From Eremomyces bilateralis CBS 781.70 (taxonomy: Eukaryota; Ascomycota; Dothideomycetes; Eremomycetales; Eremomycetaceae): a stretch of DNA of 64,000 bases. Numbering within the stretch: position 1 is the stretch's first letter; each line of letters starts with the position of its first letter. This document shows positions 47,752 to 59,469 of the stretch, one piece after another. The stretch lies in NCBI RefSeq assembly GCF_010015585.1, contig NW_022985096.1, positions 103,916 through 167,915 on the forward strand, read 5' to 3'. Position numbers and translations under genes: made by a program. The notes beneath the pieces were generated by a model that ran no database searches, had not been told where the DNA came from, and saw nothing but the letters and a program-made list of their open reading frames with translations.

Positions 47752-50700
47752 TTGACGATCTACGACGATGACTGCGCGACGATATTCCTGGGGAGGATAA
47801 TTCATCCCTCCATTGCCTTTTCCTTCTTGTTACCCCTTGCCTGGCGCGAACGGCGTTATCCGACATCTCTTCCGGTGTTATGTACGAGTCCATCCCTCAA
47901 TGAACCCTATTTGTGTTCCCTTGGTTTTGGTTGATAGGTCTCCATTTTCTGGCCGGTTCTGCACTACCCCCTTTGGACTAGACATTTTGTTCATGTTGTG
48001 TGATCATCTATATTGCTTCGGGCCGCCCATATTCCTGTTTCACTCACTGGGCAATCCAATGCAGGAGAAGCATGTTCCTTTCAGGTATCGCAGCCTTTCT
48101 GCACGATCTCGTTGGTTCGCATTATACCCGATGTTTAACGTCACTAGGGTTTCTGCCTAGATCCACGGGACGAATGGGTCAGATGGCATCTATTCAAATA
48201 TTGTGTATTATATTACATATTGGGTGGCTACGTCGGAGATGAGATCGGGTGCAGATCAAAGTAGTATGACGGAAGGCGTTTTATTTCGCCACCAAGCCGG
48301 TGTGCGACAGTGGTCGATCAGCGAATGAACATGAACCCCAATCTGGGGAAGTTTACTTCTTTGTTTCCATGATTCTTGAAATATGCGTGTTGTCTTTGTC
48401 GGGGCATGGAAAGCTAGGGGCCTTTTCCAATGACATGCGTCTCGATGTTCAACCAGCCTACTCCTGGACTGGTTGCACTAGTGCGTATCCATGACCTTCC
48501 AACTAATCATCCACAAGGCATCCGTTTTCTGATATCATATCCCAACACCAACACTTGTTTAGGGCAGGGCATCTCCTTACGTTATTCTTTGTCTCGGATA
48601 ATGCATTCAACCACATGTAGGGAGCCGATTCCTCGTGAGCCAGGCCGCCAGCTCGTCAGATACAGGAATGTACAGAGACCAAAACATTTCAGAAGTCAGG
48701 AGTCTCACAAATACGCCTGTGTCACGTCATCGTTGCCCACCGACATGGCGGCAGTGATCCATCTCGTTTACTCTCGCGGAGAATACATGGCATAGCAGCC
48801 CCGAGGACTCTCTTTGGATGAGGTGAGATCCATTCAAACAATAATGGGTAGATAGGTGTGCCACAAACGACGAGATAGTGTGGATGGCGTCGAGTGCTTC
48901 AACAGCGGACAATTATTGACCTTACTGCCACGATAAACGCAAGGACAACCCAAAGAGGACAGGCGTCCCTGCATGGGACGGAGATGGCTGGGATGACGTG
49001 CTGACTTGGGGTTGGTGAGAGTTCCGCATCTTTAGACTTGCTCGTTGTCAGTCAAGTGACGAGTGTCAAACAGTCCGCAGGCTGCTGCAATATAGCACAC
49101 TAAGGTTTGATGACCACTTTCGGGTCGATCGCCTTGTACAACCGGAATGAGGACCACCCATTCATTTCATCTGTTCTGTTGAAGTACAGCAAGGATCTGT
49201 CCCAACTCTTCTTTACTACTGCAGCCACCCGATTCAGAGTTTTTTAACTGCTAAGACCAATCAATCTCGACCAAGTAAGGCCATACCATCGTATGGCATC
49301 GATTGTTCACTGCTCTAATTTCAGTCTTCATGTCCACCAAGCATGAGCCTGGCTGGATGATCCCGTTCTCATTCTTATTCGTATTTTAGAATGCAGCCGA
49401 GCTCATCAGCGAGTTCAGAGGTGACACAGCAGCGAGATGCAGGACTACCTATACAGGGATGGATCACTCTGTGTTCCACGTGGATGCAGGCATGTGTCTC
49501 AAGGCAGTGGAAACTTTGATAGCATGGCACAAAGCAAACCCTCGGGATGCAGCGACGCTCGAATCCGTAGTTAGCGGCAACTTGAGAAGTAGGCAGGTAT
49601 TATGGACTCCAGATTCCCGGAAATGGGCGACGAAACCCGCCCGCTGATTTGCAGTTATGCCCTTGGCGTAACATGAATGAAGGACAAATAGGAGGACAGG
49701 GAACGTAAAAGTATATACAAACCTCGTTTGGGAAATGAATACTCCGTAGAGTTTGAATCGCAGAGAGTTTCAAGACACAGATCGATGATTGGCGCTAATC
49801 GTGGATTTGATAGATCACTTGCTTGGCATGCAGATTCTCGAGATGCAATATGCTATGGCAGAAAGCCGATCTCCCTCCATATTGCGTTTAATATCATGCA
49901 GGAAGAGGGAATATTACTTCAGCCGGCAACATGGAGAACACGGCCCTTGTTTAACCCCCGGTGTTGTAACGCCGGGGACGGGTGGCACAAAGTGTGCTTT
50001 GAGCTTTCACACCACCGCTGCATCTCGCCGCTTATGCCCAGGCTCGTAGATCATCTGCCAGCTTCACAACCGCTGAGTCCTGGTGCGACAGATCCTCCCA
50101 ACGGAAATCCAACCCGTTCTCAGTGCAATCATACGCATGTGCAGCATCGCTCCCATTTCTCGGAGCCTGACCTTCCGGTTGGAATCCGGGCCACGGTGGC
50201 ATCCTGATTCCTGCTGCGTCTGCAGCTAGGTGTATTCAAGAGCCGAAGGGGAAGGGTCTGGATCTGTCACATTTACTGCCGTGTTTCCATCCCGCCATCC
50301 ATGGACCATGATCCAATACACGCCACATTCTGCGCCTGATTCCGGCCGGAACCTTTGAGATTGTCCCGCGTGGCCAGCACATGGTTACCACATGGCTTTC
50401 GCGTGCGGAACACATGGGTGTCACGGCAGTCAGCAGGGCTGCACATCGCTTTGTTGAGGATTGAAGCTCGCTTTCTGCACCCGGAACCGCCGTGGCGTTT
50501 GGAGGGAGAACAGTAGAGCGGCCTGTCTTTCGCTTGGAGTGTATGGCTGCTAGTTGGCGAGATAGATAGATTGGCATGTAGTACACAAGATTGCAAAAGC
50601 TGAAAAGGCGGTCGGCATAGACTTGTGCGCTCCTTGGAAGTGGAAAAACTCCTGAATTTAGGTGAAAGGAAATGCTGTATCTAACCCCTGAAACGAACCG

Positions 50701-51184
50701 ATTTGTACATGCGCATATTTTTTGAGGAATACCGCAGGAAACCAGCGCTGGCAAGTTGCTGGAATTCTTCCGTACCCATCTCCACACACCCACCCCCCAG
50801 TCCGTCCCATGACAATTCCAGCAGCCGTCCACCGTTGACATAATGCAACGGGTTTTGGGATGCAAGGTGTTCTGGAAGACTGGGATAGCTAATTGGTGTC
50901 TCCGTTATATCGGTATGAAAGCACATCGAAATTTAGTAGCTAGGTCAAGTCACCTGACCATACCATACCCGTACGTCTTCAGTCTACAACGCTCACGAAA
51001 CAATCAGCAGCGTAACTCCGCATGCACAGTGACACTCTCCGTAAACATACCTAATATGTGATGAATTCCTGGAATTTCTGCGGGCAGTCAATGCCCGTAG
51101 ACTGTAGAGTAGTCGAGCCTTGCGCCCACACTCCACAGCCCACAGGGGCCGGAGCCCATCACCCATCAACTCCTAACGAGCACG
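47752..51184. other. Intergenic, 3.4 kb, no gene recognised
   Basis: The first part is probably the 3' untranslated region of the C2H2 gene. A 209-codon open frame on the minus strand (50236-50865) lacks gene-like features and was not accepted. Confidence 0.4.
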
Positions 51185-52650
51185 ATGGCCCAGATACAGG
51201 CAGTCCTCGGATATCTCAAGGCTTACATTGGGACCGGAGACACAATGAATCCAGGTAAATCCCAGGTTGTCACAGCCAGAGCCTCGAGACACAGACACTA
51301 ACGAATTTAAGCCTGTGATGCGCTGCCGCAACAACTATAATTACGGCCTCATTATTGCCTCTAACGGCAATGGCCTCGATTCTCCCATGGGAGCTCCTGG
51401 CATGGTGACTGTCTGGACCTACGCCTTAGGCAACGTCTCCCAAGCGGGGCATCGCCTCGCCTTGCGGTGTTTGACCAATGTGGTACTCTCGTCGCCGATG
51501 AGACAGGTCTTTGTCAAAAAGGCGTACCCAAGGAAACCAATAGAGCTCATGATGGTGTATGTTCTAGTCCAATCATACTTCTTCTCGAGGCACTGACCTT
51601 CTAGTATGTCCACAATGCGACCGACGGCTGGGATGCATTTGTCGCTGCCAGGATGCTGCTTAACTGCGTGGCCGACGAGAATCTGGTTCTTTCGCATTTC
51701 TTCGAGAGCACCAGCCTAGCTGAGACACCCGACACGGTAAGTAATATAGTGCTTCTTCGCCTGCGAGCGCGTCACAGGCTGATGATGCGTTGTTCTGGGC
51801 ATCGCTTATTATGCGCGAAATCAAGCGCTTCTATCCACGGAGTCTACAGCGGCCGACGATGAGTCGCTCAAGCTTCTTTCCACTATTTGTGTCGGTATCC
51901 AGACCAAGCTTCCCTGTTCCTTGAGTGTCTCGACCCGATCCTCAAATGGTTCGACAGAGCGACCGTTTTCCTCTCCACCTCTGCAGTCTCCCATCTCCCC
52001 CATTATCGACTGCCTCGCCACCTTCTTTTTCATTGCGGAGTATCATGATGAAAACACGCCTTGGCCACCACTCAACGATGTGAAGCTGGTCGACCTCCTC
52101 CATGCTACCCTCAATTTCCCCCAGCAAGACGAGTTGGAAGTAGCGTCTCTCGCCCCTTGTGGCTCTCTTTACCTTGATCGTGCGTGGTGGCCCGCCACCG
52201 GTTATAGCACAGCTCCAGGCACGACTGCTCCCATCTGACGAAGACCGAACAGTGGCGTTGGGGAACGGCAGTTAGCTGCCGCACAAGCTGGTGAGGATCA
52301 ACATAGTCGCAGTCACCCCAGAGCTCAAGAATGGCTTAGGACTCCTGCTGATGGCGCTCTCGGGCGACAATTCGGAGCAGCTGGTACGCAATGTCGGATA
52401 CGACTGTGCGTCTCGCTTACTTTTCTCTCTGGGCGTGCCGGTTCCGCCAGCCGACGACCAGGGGGGGTGGGATGCCGAGTCTCAGTCCGAGATTAATCCC
52501 ATCACGGGCCAACACCGAGGCAGGGAGCAACAAGTAGACTTGCCGGAGATGACAGAGGTAGAGAAGGGGCGCGAAGCGGAGAGGTTGTTCGTCTTGTTTG
52601 AACGCCTACGGAGCATGGGGGTGGTGAACGTTGAGAACCCAATGAGGTAG
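51185..52650 (+). pseudogene. Broken copy of RIC8 (synembryn), a Galpha exchange factor
   Basis: Several segments match the fungal Ric8 family in order. First comes an armadillo-like stretch with HRLALRCLTNVVLSSPMRQV and ARMLLNCVADENLVLSHFFE (51450-51720, one or two introns). A stretch with DDESLKLLSTICVGIQTKLP and DCLATFFFIAEYHDEN follows (51850-52140), then VIAQLQARLLPSDEDRTVAL (52201-52270). The C-terminus has FVLFERLRSMGVVNVENP (to 52650), with NPITGQ and VDLPEMTEVEK before it. These lie in different frames: shifts occur near 51830 and 52140, and TAG at 52273-52275 interrupts the third part. The N-terminal third is poorly matched. Ric8 proteins (about 480 residues) are cytosolic chaperones and exchange factors for Galpha subunits in growth and conidiation. 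This copy should not yield a normal protein. An intact gene is expected elsewhere. Confidence 0.75.
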
Positions 52651-53091
52651 GCCGTGGAATTAGGGCAGGTGCAAGAGTTAGAGGAGGGCGAAGATGACGA
52701 TCACGATGACGATCACGATTATGATCGCAATGGCTGAAGGCATAGGTGAGTACACTGTAGTAGTTTAAGTGGCCCGCGCACATGCCCACGGAAGTTTGCC
52801 AATGTCTTAGCATGTGCGAGCGACGTTGACGTCGCCGACCGGCCCTCTAAATTGGCAGTAGGGAAAGTGCGCCGGGAAAATACGTGAGTATGAGTTGTGC
52901 TGTTGTGAAATTGAAGGAAGTAAAAGTTTATGGCTTGCGAAGATGATATGTGACAACTTAACAAGCCTCACAGGCTCTAGACTAGGCTGGACCGAAACGA
53001 CGAGCTTCCGGAGCTTCTTGAGGGATAATGTGTGCTCGGTCTTGGACAAACGCTGAATCACCCAGTTGACCGAAGAAAATTCCATACGTCA
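52651..53091. other. Intergenic, short GATCAC/GATGAC repeat at the left edge
   Basis: A short stretch of GATGACGATCAC-type repeats lies at about 52687-52730. No gene is seen. Confidence 0.4.
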
Positions 53092-54030
53092 TCAGGAGCT
53101 GATGAGTGCCTCCTTCTCGGCAGCTTCAAGTTCTGCAGGAGCTTCCTCCGCAGCTCTGGCACAGCTGCGCCGGCTTGCAGAGGCGCGTCTCACGACGAGC
53201 CAAGTCAAGCCCACAAAAGCTAGAAGAAGCAGTGCACCTTTTGCTGCTGCGGCCCCGTGGCAGCTCATCTTAATCGCCCCTCGATGAGACCTATACCACG
53301 TCGAGCTACTATCCTTCTCACCCGGCAGCCGGCATTCCTCGACCTCCTTCCTCGTTACGCTGCTCCACACCTCCGCGGGAATCCATCCGATATACGCACG
53401 ATCGCCAAACCCACCGATCCAATAGACTTCGTCGACAACCAGCCTCACCCAATGGCTATCATGAATGGGGTTTCCTGGCAGCCACGCCACGGCGTCCGGA
53501 TGCGCCCTCGCGAAGCAAGGTGGGATACCCGCTTTGAACGCGTCAAAGGTTGTTATATCCTCCAGGTGGCCAACCAGCGAGAAACGCGGCATGCCGGCTG
53601 CGCTGTATACCGACTTCGCAGGGGGGTGCCACCGCATCGAGAGGGTGATGTTGCTGCCGGCATCGACGTTCTTGAAGCTGGTGGCGATCCGGATCGCCAG
53701 GACGGTGGGGTTGCCCGTCGATGGCTCGCAATCGGCGAAGTAGTCCATCAGACCAATAGGTGTGCCGCCCAGGCTGGTTGGCCGGTTCTCCGATGCATAT
53801 TCATCGGACTTGCCAGGGAAGACGGTCGACAAGGTGCCGATGTTCTCCAGATGTAATATTCGCCTAGCCTGGACGGCAGACTCGTGAATGGTAGGTATCC
53901 GGTGCTGTGCCACTGCATCAGTCTCGGTGGGGTTCTTAAACAAGTATGCGGGATTCGGGGCCTCTTGAAGTGGTGTTGTAGAGCTCGTCACCACTGCTGT
54001 AAGTCCCCAGAGGACGGAGAGATATCGCAT
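53092..54030 (-). CDS. CREG-like secreted/membrane protein (FMN-binding split barrel fold)
   Basis: This is a single exon of 312 residues from the ATG at 54030 (MRYLSVLWGLTAVVTSST), which gives a signal peptide. The body matches the CREG beta-barrel family: SAVQARRILHLENIGTLSTV, GTPIGLMDYFADC, a segment with NITLSMRW, MPRFSLVGHLEDI, CFARAHPDAVAWLPG and VDEVYWIGGFGDRAYIGWIP in that order. These proteins have the pyridoxamine-phosphate-oxidase fold but usually bind no flavin. Animal CREG is a secreted lysosomal glycoprotein. Near the C-terminus a hydrophobic helix (GALLLLAFVGLTWLVV) is followed by a basic then acidic tail, so this version is probably anchored in the membrane, as in many fungal members. 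The function in fungi is unknown. There are no breaks. Confidence 0.85.
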   Translation of the reverse strand: MRYLSVLWGLTAVVTSSTTPLQEAPNPAYLFKNPTETDAVAQHRIPTIHESAVQARRILHLENIGTLSTVFPGKSDEYASENRPTSLGGTPIGLMDYFADCEPSTGNPTVLAIRIATSFKNVDAGSNITLSMRWHPPAKSVYSAAGMPRFSLVGHLEDITTFDAFKAGIPPCFARAHPDAVAWLPGNPIHDSHWVRLVVDEVYWIGGFGDRAYIGWIPAEVWSSVTRKEVEECRLPGEKDSSSTWYRSHRGAIKMSCHGAAAAKGALLLLAFVGLTWLVVRRASASRRSCARAAEEAPAELEAAEKEALISS

Positions 54031-54788
54031 GATGGGCAACAACAACGCTACTGACAGAACGGCTCATAAGAAACGAAAGCACTCAGGTGGACGAACTCAT
54101 GCAGAACCGAAAACAATGAACGTAACGGAGATAGCAATGGAGTATGACGATAACGAGATCATCCATGGCTGGGCGTGGATACCTTGAGCTGTTGGGCAAA
54201 CAGAAGAGCGGGGCAAGCATCGGCACAGGGGCCACACACGTGCTATGTGCTCCCTGCCATTGTGGTGAAAGTTCAAACAGGAGGAGAGTAATGAGAGGCG
54301 TGATGCTTCTCGATAAAGAGATATCTAAAATTGACGAGAATGACATGCAATCATTCATTTTATTAATCGCTCCTAAAAAGTATCCCTTTGAATTGATGCA
54401 CAGGTGAGGAGCTCTCGTTTCCTAGGCTTGGCGCTCAGATACCGTTGAACGGACACGTGACGTGAAATCCGGAACTATGTTCTTCCCGTACCGAATCTCA
54501 CCACCTCTGACTAATCACGAACGTCGAAATCCCACCACCAAGCGGCAATTTCAGTGAGAGCACAATCTTGACTCCCATTATCCCCAGCCTTCTGGACGCC
54601 ATCACCTGAGGTATGTATTGATTCCATCACGAACCTGCACCATCGAGCGAATATTGAACGCGAAATTCGAAATCGCCGAAAGCAAACTTCGACCCGAGTG
54701 AGCCACGATTCGCTAACTCCGACTTCCTCCACAGTCAAACGCACCGCATAAAACAACCGAACGCGAATCCCATCGACGCCTCATCAAT
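54031..54788. promoter_or_regulatory. Divergent promoter region between the CREG-like gene and eS30
   Basis: The 758-bp space lies between two genes transcribed in opposite directions. No specific site was identified. Confidence 0.4.
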
Positions 54789-55042
54789 ATGGGAAAAGTG
54801 CACGGATCGCTCGCTCGTGCGGGTAAGGTCAAGTCGCAGACCCCCAAGGTCGAGAAGCAAGAGAAGAAGAAGGTCCCCAAGGGCCGCGCAAAGAAGCGAA
54901 TCCAATACACCCGCCGCTTCGTCAACGTCACCATGACCGGTGGCAAGAGGAAGGTACGTGACGAAATTTGACTCCGACGAACGCTGTGGGATGGCGGGCT
55001 GATGATATTGCGCAGATGAACCCGAACCCGACGACGACATAA
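54789..55042 (+). CDS. RPS30: 40S ribosomal protein eS30
   Basis: Exons 54789-54953 and 55016-55042 join in phase 0 (donor GTACGT, acceptor GCGCAG) to 63 residues. The sequence [20 protein letters not shown], then [20 protein letters not shown] and MNPNPTTT is eS30 as found throughout fungi: small, very basic, with the conserved [15 protein letters not shown] core. It is a free eS30 protein without the ubiquitin-like FUBI fusion that animals have. It belongs to the 40S body near the A-site side. An intron separating the last eight codons is normal for fungal ribosomal genes. Confidence 0.96.
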
Positions 55043-55434
55043 ATCGCCCGAAACATTGACGGAGGGGACGGACGGTTGGCGTGGATGGAAGATCGATGAT
55101 GGAAGGACATTCCTCGGAATGAGGGTCGAGGATAAGGACGCTTTGATTGCGGACAGGACGTCCCAGCCACTGTAGAAATACCTGACTCGGCAACACTTGA
55201 ATCCTGCAACGGGGCTCTGGCATATCCGGCGGCGTTATGATGCTTACAGAACCACGGGCACGATATTGAAATGGATTGGCTTCTCGTCACGTTCTACTGC
55301 GACGTGCACAAATCGTGAAACTGAAACGGTGTCGTATAAACATTAAGTGCGTGTTCCGTTGAAGTATGCAAACGAAAGGGTATCATCAACGCTCCAAATA
55401 CATGTACAGAGTGCCACTGGCCATCAATAGTCTC
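55043..55434. other. Intergenic between convergent genes
   Basis: This holds the 3' regions of eS30 and of the large minus-strand gene. Nothing else was recognised. Confidence 0.4.
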
Positions 55435-58400
55435 TCACCCGGATACTCGGATCACCACCCTCACTCCCGCAATCCTCGCTTCCCTCACGCAGCATGCCAA
55501 ACAAGTCCCGTCCACTCCTCGATCCTTGCCGCCATCCTGTCCCACCCCTCTCCCTATCACCGCATCAAAGCCTTCTCTCGCACACCACGCCCTCGCCACT
55601 AACTCCAACGTCGCATCGGCTCGTGAATCTAGCACCAACACCCCTTTCTCCTCCCATTCCTCCTCATTCCTCGGCAGTGCAAACGATTTGCCCAACACCG
55701 ACGCCGCCGGCACCACCGTGTACCGGTGCGACATGTGCAGTGGATGCGAAGGCAAGTCCTCGACGTGTGACTCCTTGTCTGCAGCGGAGTCGGCTACAGC
55801 GGAGTCGGCTGCAGCGCGCTTGATGACCGTGACGACCCGTGGCGGTCGACACGGCCAGGCGGAGATGAAGTAGACATCGTAGCGCAGTGCGACGGACTGT
55901 GTGCCGTAGTCGTCGCTCAAGGAAGTGCTGGAGAAGAGCAAGTGGGGGATGAGCTCTTTCGAGACCGTCCCCCCGGAACACTGGCTGCCCGGGTCGGAGG
56001 CTTGACTTCTCGGGCTGCCCTGACTGGAGCTCGATGGGTTCGTGGACGTGGGCGAAGGAACGAGCTTGAGGCCTTCGAACCAGAGCCCGGCGCGCTTGAC
56101 GTGGCGAGGTTCGGACGGGATGATGAAGTTGTCCGCAGACGCTTGGATCTTGCCATTGCTCTCTTCGTATCTATCGCCAAGAAGTCCACGCACACCAGCA
56201 TATGCGTTGAGCGTGTGGTCGCTCCCCTTCTCGTTGGCGATGACGACCCAGTCTCGCCGCCATCCAACCGCACCTCCGCCGACGTCGATCCACCCTTCGT
56301 GGTTGTCCATCGGCGCCACAGGCGTGCCTACCCAGCCCATGCATGATTTGGCTCCGGGCAGCCCCGCGAGCACGCGTCCAAGGACGCACTCGGTGCTCCA
56401 CCAGCTCCGGCCCCCATAAATGAAGCCAGCAGTGAGGTTGGCGCTTTCGCCCACTCTGGCAAGCGCCGAGGGGGAATTTTCGAGCAGCGTCGCCAGGAGG
56501 AAATATGACGTCGTGGGTCCCGGAAGCAGCAGGCCGGTAAGGTAGGTTGGTGTCACCCATGACGGAGGCGTGGTAAATGTGTCGAGGGGGTTGGCCGTAG
56601 ACCTGATGCTCGACATGACAGTCGAGGCGCCTGCGGTACCTGGGGTGACATATGGATCGGGGGTGGATGGACGGGACGGTGAAAGCTGGGCTGTGAGGTG
56701 AGTCCTCGACTTCTGCGTTCGAGGGCGGGATGGTCGACGGCCCGGACTTGAGCTGTTTCTACGTGAGGTTGGCCTGTTGAAATAATCCGTCTGCTGGCTG
56801 CTTGGTTTATTCGAAGGCGAGCAGATCGGGGTTTTATAGATACTCGGTGTCATAAGTTGGTCGGCACTGTGCTTTTGCATTTCCTTGAATGGCCGTCGGT
56901 ACTTCTTGTTCAACTCCGATTCAAGTTCATCGATATCAGGCCAGCCAATGCTCTGGGCGAATGCGAGCAAACCAGAGAGCTGTTGATCGAGGTTGCGAGG
57001 AAGGAGGCATAGAATCGTCTCCATGTTTTCTGAGGCATCTTCTTGGTTATTTCCGGAGGAGAAGAAGGATTTCTTCGGTGTCGGTGGAGTCGAGACGGGT
57101 ACTTGCGTGCAAACGACTTTGATGTTCTCTAGGAACCTCCGTGCAAGTACCAAATCCCAGCTCAGCTTCCTGGACTGAAGTTCCTTGAACCTGTCTACGT
57201 TTTCCTTGGTCAGATGCAAATTTTTGCGCACATATTCGGCCGAAGCCGCAGCAATGGCTTCGAGTCGAACAAGAAGTTCGGCCGCCAACGTGATCTGCAA
57301 GACGAGAACGTCCCGCTCGGGCAGACTGTTGTCGAACTGTTCCTCCTCTTGCTCTTCCTCAACCGTCCAAAAGAATTGGCCTAGACGTATCCGATTTTCC
57401 ACCAAACTGAAATCGTACCAAATTCCTTTGATGGCCAGGATCTTGGACAGGCTTTCCACTTGCACCTTCAGTCCCGTAGGATCCTGCGCGTCAGGATCGA
57501 ATCGTGGTGGTTGTAGTAGCTGAGCATATAGCAGCGCGTACAGCTCAGACGGGCTCTGCTTGTCCAATATACTCATCTTCTTGTTCGAGTGGCGGCAGCT
57601 TGCGTACATCTCGCCTAGCTCGGCCAACCGCTCGTAGACAATCATACGGTCAAACAATCGAATACCTAGTTTCCCCGGGCTTTGTTGAAACCGTCTCCAA
57701 TTTCTCTGCGCCTCTTCTTCATGTGCATCGTCTTCTCCTTCGTAAAGAAAATCCGCATTTCCCAGCTGCGTAAAGAACTCGAACCCGACAGCACCGGCCT
57801 CGTTGCCATCTGCTCGCAACATATTCGGGAGTTCTTTCGCTGAGATGCAGAACGATGAGACATGGCCCTGGTGGTCATGGTGCTGGCTCGGAGCTGCGAG
57901 ATGTGTTCGAAGGGTGGATACGGAGAAGGCAGGGTGTCGGATTGACCTCGAGTCGCTTGTATCACGCATGGTAAGATCGAACTGCCATGGAAAGCCAACC
58001 GAGACCTCGGGTGCATTACCATCGAGGGTTATAGTGTACTGAGGCGCGGAGGCAAAGAGTGTATGTATGTCGGTATCATTCAGCTCGTGGCTCACCGCTT
58101 GGGGCTCTGGCTCTGGAGTAGCGACGATGTCGGTCTTCGAAGTAGGTCGTTTCTCGTCACTGCGTTTCATGGTATCGTCTGAAGGTGTTGTGATAGCAGG
58201 AGCTTCCTTTGTCGGACTAAGATCCGATGCCACAGGTTGCGGGATAGACGCCGTGTCCTGTCTTGAACTTAGCAACGAACGCGGACACATCCACTCGTGC
58301 AGCAAAGCTCACCTGATTAGTGCCGTTAACTCCATGGCGTGCATCCTTCTCACGATTCTTTCGTGGTTTGAGCCCCTTTAACAATAAGCTCAAGCTTTGC

Positions 58401-58495
58401 CGCCTAGATTTCCGTCCCTTGCTCGAAACGTTGTCCATATCTTTGGCTATGGGACGATCTGGCGGTCCGGAGGTGTTCAGCCATTTGAATGGCAT
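55435..58495 (-). CDS. Large conserved-looking fungal protein of unknown function
   Basis: Exon 58495-58313 (61 codons) and exon 58257-55435 join through a 55-bp intron (donor GTGAGC, acceptor GACAG) to 1001 residues. The N-terminal 130 residues are basic, then acidic and disordered. Residues of about 130-480 look folded and mostly helical (ALLYAQLLQPPRFDP, then ILAIKGIWYDFSLVENRIRL and VLVLQITLAAELLVRLEAIA). A Ser/Pro/Arg-rich linker follows (about 56640-56790), then a second ordered half with YLTGLLLPGPTTSYFLLATL, GGRSWWSTECVLGRVLAGLP and WPCRPPRVVTVIKRAA. I recognise no named domain, signal peptide or clear membrane helix. The organisation suggests a cytosolic scaffold-like protein, but no function can be given. 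The frame is intact. Confidence 0.75.
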
Positions 58496-59469
58496 GATGG
58501 ACTCAGCAGGTCAATTGAAGCGACATTTGCTGAGTAGTTCCGGGGCATGGTGACGCATGAGAGCAGTGCCATGTGTGGTGTGACGAGTAGATGATTGTGT
58601 TTAAGCCCGTGGGAGAGTTTGATCGACAAAATAGTTAAACAAGGCAGTGAAGGGACGGAGCTACATCATATCCCAGATTCCCACAGAAGCTGCGATGGCG
58701 ATGTAATCCCTGCAGATCCATGCCCTCATTGAGGCTCGCTGGTGCGGAATAGCTACTCAGAAACTGTGGCGTTACTGCTAATCCCAGTGCCACCTCCTGA
58801 CAGCAGCAGGTGTCATCTTCTGATGGAATTATCTTCGCCAGAAGAGCAACACCAAGGTTAAAAAACATCATTTCAGGTGTTATTGTTTGTCAGGGCATCA
58901 TTGTGCTACAACAGGCAATCCAAACTTTCAACCATGTCACGCTGTCATGTGGGCATGTTTGGCGAACTATCTGTTCATTTTGGCTAGCTAAGGCACTTTT
59001 AATGGAAGTTTTTGGGAGTGCCAAACAATGGCATGGGTATCGTGAACAAACATGTGGTAACGAACCATGATTGGTGATTTTTTTTCTGAAGTTTTGTCGT
59101 TTCCATGTGTTTTTGTGTTTTCAACCACCCAGTGAGAAGAGAAGAGAAGCAAAGCATCAACAAAGAAAGAGAAAAAGAAAAGAGAAAAAGCAGAGAGCAT
59201 CCATCAAGGAACCACTGTCTACCATCGCCCAGAATCTGCACGATTTGCTTTTCAGAAGGTTGTTGTTCTCTGAATGTTTTTGTGCATTGAAAGGGCATAA
59301 ATGAAGAGAAGCAAGTCGGACCAAATTAAGGAAAAGGGGAAAACGAAAAGGAAAAGAAAAGAAGAAAGGATTCTGTCAGTGTCACCACAATTATCACCTA
59401 AAGTCTACTTGGTCAAACTTCTTCAAGCACCAGCTCAGGAAACAAGACCTTCAAGAGAGAACTCAACGC
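58496..59469. other. Intergenic with a GA-rich tract
   Basis: No gene is seen. A purine-rich tract runs from about 59140 to 59370. The left part is the upstream region of the gene at 58495. Confidence 0.4.

Noticed and set aside
50236-50865. A 209-codon open frame on the minus strand
   Set aside because: The composition is not gene-like, with no domain, signal or splice context, and ordinary GC-rich DNA gives frames of this length by chance.
55494-57773. Several open frames of 60-200 codons opposite the large minus-strand gene
   Set aside because: They are antisense shadows of an intact 941-codon exon.
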